From assembly GCA_021802375.1 (NCBI GenBank), contig JAKAAL010000400.1:1-5173 (forward strand): a stretch of DNA of 5,173 bases, in the 5' to 3' direction. The notes beneath the pieces were generated by a model. The model was not told the DNA's origin. It searched no databases and saw nothing but the letters and a program-made list of their open reading frames with translations. Each line of letters begins with the position of its first letter. Within the stretch, counting starts at the first letter, position 1. Shown here piece by piece: positions 1 through 5,127 of the stretch. The DNA comes from Bacillota bacterium. GTDB lineage: Bacteria; Bacillota_E; Sulfobacillia; Sulfobacillales; Sulfobacillaceae. The position numbers and the translations under genes were made by a program.

Positions 1-386
1 CCGATCTCACCTCGGAAGAGTACATCCACGCCGCTCAAGGGTTGGTGGAACAGTTGGGAAAGACTGCGGTGGTGGTGCCCGATCAGCCTGGGTTCTTGGT
101 GAATCGTGTGGCACGCCCTTTTTATTTGGAGGCGCTACGCCTGGTGGACGAGAACGTGGCGGGTATGGAAGAGGTCGACGGCATTATGGAAGGTGCAGGA
201 TTTCCCATGGGGCCATTTCGCGTGATGGATCTGGTTGGGGTGGATGTCAATTTATCCGTTACGCGCTCCGTATACGAGCAGACGTATTACGATGAGCGGT
301 ATCGTCCCCACCCTTTGCAAGAACAATTGGTAGAACGCGGCTATTGGGGTCGAAAGCGCGGACGGGGGTTCTATCGCTATGACTGA
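1..386 (+). CDS. paaH: 3-hydroxyacyl-CoA dehydrogenase, PaaH type, C-terminal part (5' end outside window)
   Basis: The frame is open from base 3 to the TGA at 384-386, giving 127 residues of a gene that starts upstream. It carries the helical 3HCDH domain that follows the NAD-binding Rossmann domain: the entry motif DQPGFLVNRVARPFYLEALRL, then GFPMGPFRVMDLVGVDVN, then RPHPLQEQLVERGYWGRKRGRGFYRYD. These motifs are typical of PaaH/3-hydroxybutyryl-CoA dehydrogenases, which oxidise a 3-hydroxyacyl-CoA to 3-oxoacyl-CoA with NAD+. The catalytic His and the NAD site would lie in the missing N-terminal part. The thiolase two genes downstream is of the 3-oxoadipyl-CoA type, so the substrate is inferred to be 3-hydroxyadipyl-CoA in phenylacetate breakdown. 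The protein stops at GRGFYRYD, the normal end of single-domain family members, whereas E. coli PaaH continues for another ~200 residues. Family assignment is firm; the paaH name is an inference from context. Confidence 0.88.
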   Translation, partial: DLTSEEYIHAAQGLVEQLGKTAVVVPDQPGFLVNRVARPFYLEALRLVDENVAGMEEVDGIMEGAGFPMGPFRVMDLVGVDVNLSVTRSVYEQTYYDERYRPHPLQEQLVERGYWGRKRGRGFYRYD

Positions 387-1050
387 GGTCGTTCGGATTT
401 TTGGCTGTACGCCGCATCAGGCCGACCAATGGGCCAGAGGAGCGAAAGTCTCTGTGCAGTTTTGCGGGGACAGCCAATGTCAGGAAGCTCAGGGGGCTTC
501 TTGGGTCATTGATGCGGGATTGGGTCCGCTTCAGGCAAAGCGGGCGAGGTTACGGCAGTTGCGAGCGGTTGGTGTGAAATCGGTCCTCAGTGCGTCGACA
601 ACGGCGACCATCGCTGCCCAGCGCCAGTGGTTGGGTGATGCGATGCACGTCATTGGTTGTGATCCGCTGTTGATGCTAGCACAGGGGACCCGACAAACGG
701 TCGTGAACGCATCGGACGAGGATCGCGCCTGGTTGGGCCGCGTCTGGCCGGACCGCACCTTTATCGCGGTCCAGGACACGGTAGGGTTGGTGTTCTCGCG
801 CGAAGTTTTGCCCATTATCAACGAAGCTGTCAACTTTTTGCACCAGGGTTTACCTCCTGAAGAAATCGACCAGGCGGTGCGCCTGGGTCTCAATTATCCG
901 CGTGGACCCTTCCAGTGGGCTGAACTATTTGGGTGGCCCGCGGTGTATTGGGGACTGGCGGCAATGCACGACATGTTTGGGCCGCGGTTTCGACCGCATC
1001 CGTGGATCCGAGCGCAAGTGGGCAGCTCGTTGGCACCGGTTGAAGATTAA
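379..1050 (+). CDS. Second half of a split PaaH: reduced Rossmann-like domain plus second 3HCDH domain
   Basis: This 223-residue protein has no complete NAD-binding dehydrogenase domain of its own. Residues ~24-125 resemble the reduced Rossmann-type segment found in the middle of PaaH, with SASTTAT at 71-77 and HVIGCDPLL at 90-98. Residues ~131-215 are a second 3HCDH domain: DTVGLVFSREVLPIINEA, then EEIDQAVRLGLNYPRGPFQW, then FGPRFRPHPW. From memory, the same order is seen in the last ~200 residues of E. coli PaaH. The ATG overlaps the stop of the upstream dehydrogenase by eight bases (ATGACTGA), so the two are probably translationally coupled; a G-rich stretch at 361-368 may serve as ribosome binding site. 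The product likely pairs with the upstream polypeptide to rebuild one enzyme, the added domain serving in dimerisation and acyl-CoA binding. It could instead be a frameshift in a once continuous gene, but the break lies exactly at a domain boundary. Confidence 0.82.
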   Translation: MTEVVRIFGCTPHQADQWARGAKVSVQFCGDSQCQEAQGASWVIDAGLGPLQAKRARLRQLRAVGVKSVLSASTTATIAAQRQWLGDAMHVIGCDPLLMLAQGTRQTVVNASDEDRAWLGRVWPDRTFIAVQDTVGLVFSREVLPIINEAVNFLHQGLPPEEIDQAVRLGLNYPRGPFQWAELFGWPAVYWGLAAMHDMFGPRFRPHPWIRAQVGSSLAPVED

Positions 1051-1082
1051 GAGCAAGGCAGAGAGTCAAGGGGGGCAAAAGG

Positions 1083-2285
1083 ATGCGGGAAGTGGCTATT
1101 GTCGCTGCCCGGCGCACGCCGATCGGGCGTCACCGTGGTGTATTGAAAGATGTTCGGCCGGATGATTTAGCAGCTTTGGTGCTCAAACAAGTGGTGGAAG
1201 ACATCCATCTCGACCCGGCGGACGTGGATGATGTCCTTGTCGGAGATGCAAATCAAGCGGGAGAGGACAACCGCAACGTTGCGCGAATGGCGCTCTTGCT
1301 GGCGGGATTTCCCGTCAGTGTGCCAGGTTCGACGATGAATCGGTTGTGCGGGAGCTCATTAGAAGCTGTCAATCGCGGATATCAGGCCATTCGGGCCGAA
1401 GAGGCCGACATTATTGTCGCCGGTGGGGTTGAATCAATGACCCGTGCGCCCTGGGTTTTGCCCAAACCGTCAACCGGATTTGCCGGAGGTTCGCAACAGC
1501 TTTGGGACACGTCCATTGGATGGCGGATGACCAATCCGCAATTAGCAGCTCGTTACTATCCTTATTCCATGGGCGAGACGGCCGAAAATCTCGCGGAAAA
1601 GTTTCACATTAGCCGCGAGTCGCAAGACCGGTGGGCTTTACAGTCTCATCAACGGGCGGTTCAGGCTCAGGCGACAGGACAGTTTGACCGAGAAATCGTA
1701 CCGGTGCCGATCGTTGATGCGAAAACGGGCACGGTGCAATACGTGACACGGGATGAACATCCCCGACCGGACACCAGCCTGGAGAAGCTCAGCCGCCTCA
1801 AGCCGGCGTTCCGCGAGGGAGGGACAGTCACCGCGGGTAACTCGTCGGGCATTAATGACGGGGCGGCCGCAGTGGTGTTGATGGCACGTGAAGAGGCCGC
1901 CGCGCGTGGTCTCGAACCGCTTGCGTTGATTCGCGGAACAGGCGTCGCGGGGGTTGATCCCGCCATCATGGGCTATGGCCCCGTGCCAGCCTCTAAGAAA
2001 GCCTTAGAGCGCGCCGGGTGGCGGCTTCAGGATGTCGAGCAGGTGGAGTTAAACGAGGCTTTTGCGGCGCAGGTCCTGGCCGTATTGCACGACTTACCGT
2101 TTGACGCGGGCATTGTCAACCGACATGGAGGTGCGATCGCGCTGGGTCATCCCTTGGGGGCATCGGGGGCACGTATTTTGACGACCTTGATTTATGGTAT
2201 GCAGACGAGTGGTGCCCGACGTGGGTTGGCAACCATGTGCATTGGCGTCGGCCAAGGTATCGCCACGTTGATTGAGCGGCCTTAG
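1083..2285 (+). CDS. paaJ: Acetyl-CoA acyltransferase, 3-oxoadipyl-CoA thiolase type (PaaJ/PcaF-like)
   Basis: This full-length thiolase of 400 residues (family usually 390-410) cleaves a 3-oxoacyl-CoA with CoA. The nucleophile is Cys89 in NRLCGSS (codon 1347-1349). NEAFA is present, His356 lies in GGAIALGHPLG and Cys386 in CIGVGQG, so the catalytic set is complete. The stretch around residues 56-74 (ANQAGEDNRNVARMALLLA) and GGVESMTRAPW with DTSIGW are hallmarks of the PcaF/PaaJ branch, which converts 3-oxoadipyl-CoA to succinyl-CoA and acetyl-CoA. A small difference is HGG at 348-350, where many members have NGG. The gene starts 32 bases after the PaaH C-part, with a ribosome binding site (AAGGGGGG, 1069-1076) six bases before the ATG, so it most likely belongs to the same operon. 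Thiolase identity is certain; the choice of PaaJ over the beta-ketoadipate enzyme PcaF rests on the PaaH-like neighbours. Confidence 0.92.
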   Translation: MREVAIVAARRTPIGRHRGVLKDVRPDDLAALVLKQVVEDIHLDPADVDDVLVGDANQAGEDNRNVARMALLLAGFPVSVPGSTMNRLCGSSLEAVNRGYQAIRAEEADIIVAGGVESMTRAPWVLPKPSTGFAGGSQQLWDTSIGWRMTNPQLAARYYPYSMGETAENLAEKFHISRESQDRWALQSHQRAVQAQATGQFDREIVPVPIVDAKTGTVQYVTRDEHPRPDTSLEKLSRLKPAFREGGTVTAGNSSGINDGAAAVVLMAREEAAARGLEPLALIRGTGVAGVDPAIMGYGPVPASKKALERAGWRLQDVEQVELNEAFAAQVLAVLHDLPFDAGIVNRHGGAIALGHPLGASGARILTTLIYGMQTSGARRGLATMCIGVGQGIATLIERP

Positions 2286-2286
2286 A

Positions 2287-2316
2287 GCCGTTGGGCTGGC
2301 GGTGCAGCCTAACGGC
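2287..2316. terminator. Hairpin between convergent thiolase and galE genes, possible bidirectional terminator
   Basis: An 11-bp stem (GCCGTTGGGCT at 2287-2297 against AGCCTAACGGC at 2306-2316, one G-T wobble) encloses an eight-base loop. It begins one base after the thiolase stop and lies 57 bases beyond the galE stop, where a terminator serving both genes would be expected. No run of T follows it on either strand, so it is not a classic intrinsic terminator; it could act with Rho or only protect the mRNA 3' ends. Confidence 0.5.
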
Positions 2317-2372
2317 AAGAGCCCGACACTGACACCGATGCGGAAAGCCTGGCCGTGGCTGGAGCGTCGATC

Positions 2373-3386
2373 TCACGGTGCCTCGTGAACGTTGGCGAAG
2401 CCATGGGGATGGGTGCGGTGCCAATGCCAAGCGCTCTCGACGATGTTTTCTAAGTCGGAGTATTGCGCAGTCCACCCCAATTCTTGTCGTATGCGCCCGA
2501 CGGCTGCCACCAAGTGCGGCGGATCTCCCTGACGTCGCGGAGCTGGCGCGGGGTCAAGTTTGGTGCCGGTAACACGAGACACCATGTCGACCACCTCTCG
2601 AACGGAATACCCTTGACCACTGCCCACGTTGAAGGCAAAGGCCCCATCCTCGTCAATAAGCCATTGCAATGCGAGATCGTGAACGTGGGCGAGGTCTTTC
2701 ACATGAATGTAGTCGCGGATGGCGGTACCGTCTTTCGTGGGATAGTCGGTGCCATATATTTTTACAGAGGTTGACTGCGGTTGGCCTACGCTTTTCAGCA
2801 ACGTGGGTATTAAGTGCGTCTCCGGGTTATGATCTTCCCCAATGGCCCAGCGGGAATCGGCCCCAGCGGCATTAAAGTATCGTAGCGCGACGGAGCGCAA
2901 TCCGTATGCGCGCCAGGCCCAGTGCAGCATCTGTTCGATGGCCCGTTTGGTTTCCCCGTAGGGATTGGTCGGCAAGAGGGGGAGGGCTTCGGTGAGGGGG
3001 TCGGATCCAGCATCTCCGTATACCGCAGCCGTAGACGAGAACACCAATCGCGGTACGTGGGCCTGAACCATCGCGGATAATAGGCTCGTGGTCGCGACGA
3101 CATTGTTTTGGTAATAGGCCAGGGGATTTGTCATGCTTTCCGACACCAGCGACGATGCGGCCAAGTGATAGACACCTTCGATGCCCCGGGTGGTTAAAAG
3201 CTTGGTCATAGCATCGAGATTGCTGACATCTTCCATTACCACAATGACCGACGGAAACAGTGCGAGTGCCTGGGCATGGCCTTGCCGAAGATTATCCACC
3301 ACCGTCACTTCGTCGCCTTTTTGCGCCAGGTATGCAACTAAGTGACTGCCAATATAGCCGGCTCCGCCGGTGACTAATACTCGCAT
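2373..3386 (-). CDS. galE: UDP-glucose 4-epimerase
   Basis: An intact 337-residue extended short-chain dehydrogenase that interconverts UDP-glucose and UDP-galactose in the cytoplasm using bound NAD. The N-terminus MRVLVTGGAGYIGSH carries the GxxGxxG dinucleotide motif (Gly7, Gly10, Gly13) and is followed by VVDNL with Asp31. The catalytic triad is visible as SST at 117-119, Tyr143 and Lys147 in YGETK. RYFNAAG at 169-175 and the GTDYPTKDGTAIRDYIHV stretch are the sugar-nucleotide-binding signatures of GalE. The ATG at 3386 is chosen because it gives the canonical N-terminus and has a strong AGAGGAGG just upstream. The reading frame itself stays open upstream to 3863, but that extension is out-of-frame galK sequence plus a glycerate kinase tail. 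The galK remnant overlaps this start by 13 bases, a normal coupled gal gene arrangement. With galK broken, a role in making UDP-galactose for cell-surface sugars is more likely than galactose catabolism. Confidence 0.95.
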   Translation of the reverse strand: MRVLVTGGAGYIGSHLVAYLAQKGDEVTVVDNLRQGHAQALALFPSVIVVMEDVSNLDAMTKLLTTRGIEGVYHLAASSLVSESMTNPLAYYQNNVVATTSLLSAMVQAHVPRLVFSSTAAVYGDAGSDPLTEALPLLPTNPYGETKRAIEQMLHWAWRAYGLRSVALRYFNAAGADSRWAIGEDHNPETHLIPTLLKSVGQPQSTSVKIYGTDYPTKDGTAIRDYIHVKDLAHVHDLALQWLIDEDGAFAFNVGSGQGYSVREVVDMVSRVTGTKLDPAPAPRRQGDPPHLVAAVGRIRQELGWTAQYSDLENIVESAWHWHRTHPHGFANVHEAP

Positions 3387-3580
3387 GACTTTGCCTCCTC
3401 TGGAGTCATAAAAACTTCGTGCACGCCGTCTGCCAGCGATGCAACAAGAAATGCCGGCGCATAGCCAAACCGCGATTCGTATTGTGCCTGCACCTCGGCG
3501 ATAAATTGGTCGATCGCGTGACGTGATACCCAGGCAATGGTTGACCCGCCAAATCCCGCACCCGTCATACGACTGCCCAA
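3374..3580 (-). pseudogene. galK: Galactokinase remnant, C-terminal ~68 codons only
   Basis: The 68 residues begin LGSRMTGAGFGGSTIAW, the GHMP-kinase C-terminal motif of galactokinases (usual form GSRMTGAGFGG), and run through a typical GalK tail (AEVQAQYESRFGYAPAF, then DGVHEVF) to a TAG at 3374-3376. A galactokinase is normally ~380-390 residues, so about 320 N-terminal residues, with the galactose- and ATP-binding motifs, are missing. Immediately upstream in this frame is a TAG (3581-3583), and beyond it the DNA encodes a glycerate kinase tail in another frame. The remnant overlaps the galE start by 13 bases, so it once sat in a galK-galE operon. It cannot encode an active kinase. The TTG at 3580 could in principle start a short peptide, but no Shine-Dalgarno supports this. 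Confidence 0.85.
3394..3401 (-). promoter_or_regulatory. Ribosome binding site of galE
   Basis: On the minus strand AGAGGAGG lies seven bases upstream of the ATG at 3386. It fixes the galE start inside a much longer open frame and suggests that galE is still translated on its own even though the galK sequence around the site is broken. Confidence 0.85.
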
Positions 3581-3834
3581 CTATCCCTGCATCATACAAA
3601 CCAAGGTGCCCGGGTCCCAGCTGCAATGTCAGCGCAACAGCCGGAATCCCGGCTCTCTGCGCTACCTGAGCCACCTGTCCCACAGCCTGATGGGCGGAAT
3701 CCGCCGTAAGCTGGCTGCTCCCGGTCACCGCCCAATCCACCTGCCAGGCTTTCTCTTCTAACCTACCTAAATGGGCAAGAAATTCTGCACCCAATCTAAA
3801 CTGAGCACCCAAAAACGCCAACGCCATCCCTAAG

Positions 3835-3843
3835 CCCCCCCCC
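3835..3843 (-). repeat. Run of nine G in the glycerate-kinase-like gene, site of frameshift
   Basis: Nine C on the + strand are nine G in the coding sense. Upstream of the run the family match is in one frame and downstream in another; removing one G restores continuity through the conserved Gly-rich segment. Such runs are prone to slippage in replication, transcription and sequencing. Confidence 0.85.
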
Positions 3844-4547
3844 AGAGCCGCTGGCTGCGACATCGCCTACGGGGATTCTAATATACTCACTCAACAGTTC
3901 AGCCAACCGACAAGATGCCGGCATCAACCCCCCGTGAATCAAGTCTAGCCGAAAATCTCGCTGTTGGACACGTTCATTCCAGCTGTGCCAGTGGTCAGTT
4001 AGGCCTACGATGGGAATGGGGGGAGGTGTCAGGTCGGAAAAGTCGATGCGGTCTAGGGCTAAGAGAGGACGGGAGCCCGATGCAAGCGGCGTGCCCGTGC
4101 CATCCATCAAGGTGACCCCAAAAAGTTGCAAAAGGCCCATGCCTGCGTCAGCAGCCAGAACATCTCCCAATCCAACCGCAATGCGGTCAGGCCGGCGGGC
4201 CAAAAGCCGACGGATCATCTCTCCCACCGGACGGCTATCGGTATAGGTGCCAGGCAGTTGACTCGGACCATCCGGACTTCCGAGCGCATCTTGGGCATCG
4301 AAAATAGCCGTGCGATCATTGAGCCATCCCCATTTGACCTCACGAGCGCGACGATTGCCCACCGCAATGACCTCGTGATAGAGGCGACCGCCGGCCAGAC
4401 GTACCGCAAGATCGGTTGTCCCGCTACCGCCACTAGCCAGCGGATAGATGACAAAATCCGTGGGAGACACCACTTCTTGTAAGCCCCGCACCATGGCTTG
4501 AGCGACTGCTTGCGCTTTCATTGAAGGGTAAAATCGTTCAGGAGCTA

Positions 4548-4574
4548 CTAATATTCGCACATCATCGCGCTCAT
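4548..4574 (-). other. Possible eight-codon leader ORF before the glycerate-kinase-like gene
   Basis: The GGAGG at 4585-4589 is ten bases before an ATG at 4574 that opens MSAMMCEY followed by TAG. This tiny frame overlaps the kinase-frame GTG at 4560, which gives the family N-terminus MRILVAP. It could be a coupled leader peptide, or the sign of a one-base indel that separated the original ATG from the kinase frame. Nothing beyond the ribosome binding site supports translation. Confidence 0.25.
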
Positions 4575-4588
4575 TTCGGGAGTTCCTC

Positions 4589-4612
4589 CGCTTCACATCC
4601 ACCGGTGAAGCG
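4589..4612 (-). promoter_or_regulatory. Perfect 8-bp inverted repeat in the leader of the glycerate-kinase-like gene
   Basis: CGCTTCAC (4589-4596) and GTGAAGCG (4605-4612) are perfect inverted copies separated by eight bases. In the minus-strand transcript the hairpin ends directly on a GGAGG (4585-4589), and GGAG can also pair with the CTCC three bases further on. It may be an operator or an RNA element that controls access to the ribosome binding site. Its presence argues that GTG 4602, which lies in its loop, is not the true start. Confidence 0.45.
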
Positions 4613-4680
4613 AAGACCTATCTGCTCTAAGGTTTTCTGCCGAACGCGGATTCAGAGCACTGCATACCGATCTGTCGACA

Positions 4681-4699
4681 CCGCACCAACCACGTGCGG
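4681..4699. repeat. Inverted repeat CCGCAC-N7-GTGCGG
   Basis: Six-base perfect arms flank a seven-base spacer. The 8-base palindrome TGTCGACA (4673-4680) abuts it on the left and CCGATCGG (4710-4717) follows. The cluster could include protein binding sites upstream of the kinase-like gene; function is unknown. Confidence 0.35.
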
Positions 4700-4752
4700 G
4701 TAGCTCCAACCGATCGGACCACATTGCAACGCTTGGTCCCCGCTTTATTTCT

Positions 4753-4782
4753 ACTTTAATCAGAACACGCGGCGCTAGCCAA
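4753..4782 (-). promoter_or_regulatory. Weak candidate promoter for the glycerate-kinase-like gene
   Basis: On the minus strand TTGGCT (4777-4782) and TAAAGT (4753-4758) are 18 bases apart, each matching four of six bases of the sigma-70-type consensus. They lie in the most AT-rich patch of the region, ~150 bases upstream of the gene. Such matches are common by chance. Confidence 0.22.
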
Positions 4783-4925
4783 TAGGATGGTAACAGTTTC
4801 TCCACGATTTACCGAGAAAACAGATGAACCTTTGGGAGCCCCCATCGTTCGACGCGATGCCCAAGCAACCGACCGGATTTCAACCGTACAATGGGGCACT
4901 CGTGCAGACTATGTACAGCGCAAAC

Positions 4926-4959
4926 CGCCGAAAATGTTCGTTACATTTTGATTGCGGCG
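4926..4959. repeat. Imperfect hairpin with AAAATGT/ACATTTT core
   Basis: AAAATGT (4931-4937) and ACATTTT (4943-4949) are perfect inverted copies around a five-base loop. Outside them CGCCG (4926-4930) can pair with CGGCG (4955-4959), with a five-base bulge on one side. The AT-rich core has the look of an operator half-site pair. It is ~170 bases before the GTG at 5128. Confidence 0.4.
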
Positions 4960-5004
4960 ATATGAGGCAACAGGGGCGATTGAGGAGCTCTCGCGGCGTC
5001 ATCT

Positions 5005-5020
5005 GGTCGGTTGACCGACC
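5005..5020. promoter_or_regulatory. Perfect palindrome overlapping a -35 box, candidate operator
   Basis: GGTCGGTTGACCGACC contains GGTCGGT and ACCGACC as perfect inverted arms with a two-base centre. The TTGACC -35 element of the promoter candidate lies inside it, so a bound dimeric repressor would block RNA polymerase. The bound protein is not identified. Confidence 0.45.
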
Positions 5021-5039
5021 CGCATGCAATCTTTACCAT
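5011..5039 (+). promoter_or_regulatory. Candidate promoter for the gene starting at 5128
   Basis: TTGACC (5011-5016, five of six consensus bases) and TACCAT (5034-5039, four of six) are separated by 17 bases, the optimal spacing. Transcription would begin near 5046, leaving an ~80-base leader before the Shine-Dalgarno at 5118-5123. The -35 box lies within a palindrome, which suggests repression. Confidence 0.45.
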
Positions 5040-5127
5040 GAAAAGTCGTCGTCCTGTGACCAAATTCGACCGATTGGCGTTGTATCATGTAACCGCCGTC
5101 ACAACTGCGTGTACAAAAGGAGGCTCT

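Larger units (their letters stand above)
3582..4602 (-). pseudogene. Glycerate-kinase-family gene, frameshifted and truncated at its 3' end
   Basis: Two minus-strand frames together give a GarK/GlxK-like protein of ~335 residues (family ~380). The first part (4602 to the frameshift) has VRILVAPERF, PLASGGSGT and VGLGDVLAADAGMG; the second has GGLGMALAFLGAQF, AVTGSSQLT and AGIPAVALTLQLG, ending at LYDAGI near 3582. Alignment from memory to E. coli GarK covers both parts in order. The frames part at nine G (3835-3843); eight G would join them as SGSGGGLGMA. About 40 residues are missing after LYDAGI, where galK sequence begins. Several conserved motifs are altered: ADGGEGT is ASGGSGT, GGSATNDGG is GDVLAADAG, and TGEGRID is TGSSQLT, so even the repaired protein may not phosphorylate glycerate. 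The start is unclear: GTG at 4602 lies inside an inverted repeat, while GTG at 4560 gives the family-like N-terminus. Family assignment is good; the loss of function is inferred. Confidence 0.8.
4710..5077. repeat. Three dispersed copies of CCGAYYGG
   Basis: CCGATCGG at 4710-4717, CCGACCGG at 4869-4876 and CCGATTGG at 5070-5077 share an 8-base pattern; the first two are each preceded by CAA, giving CAACCGAYCGG. A related palindrome lies at 5005-5020. They may be sites for one regulator, though motifs this short can recur by chance. Confidence 0.3.
4603..5127. other. Intergenic region of about 525 bases between divergent genes
   Basis: No frame here shows a recognisable protein; the longest minus-strand frame (4593-4805) has no family-like motif and no ribosome binding site. 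The stretch separates the leftward kinase/galE genes from a rightward gene starting at 5128, and holds several short inverted repeats, three CCGAYYGG copies and candidate promoters for both directions, listed separately. It looks regulatory, and no tRNA-like cloverleaf was seen. Confidence 0.6.

Noticed and set aside
531..893. Minus-strand open frame of 120 codons opposite the second PaaH half
   Set aside because: It lies wholly within a gene with clear family motifs, has no recognisable motif itself, and is explained as a shadow of GC-biased coding DNA.
2373..3863. A true fusion protein of a kinase domain with GalE
   Set aside because: The middle section is galK in the wrong frame, and galE has its own canonical start and strong ribosome binding site, so the long frame is treated as accidental.
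4126..4482. Plus-strand open frame of 118 codons across the kinase-like pseudogene
   Set aside because: The opposite strand carries sustained glycerate kinase homology, while this frame reads as low-meaning sequence without domain motifs.
4623..4659. Inverted repeat TGCTCT ... AGAGCA
   Set aside because: Six-base arms around a 25-base loop are expected by chance, and no T run or conserved context supports a terminator.
4593..4805. Minus-strand open frame of 70 codons upstream of the kinase-like gene
   Set aside because: It has no family-like motif or convincing ribosome binding site, and it overlaps the start region and inverted repeats of the kinase-like gene.
5083..5088. TATCAT as a -10 box closer to the GTG at 5128
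   Set aside because: No -35-like hexamer lies at 16-18 bases upstream and the TGN extension is not in register, so the 5011-5039 pair was preferred.
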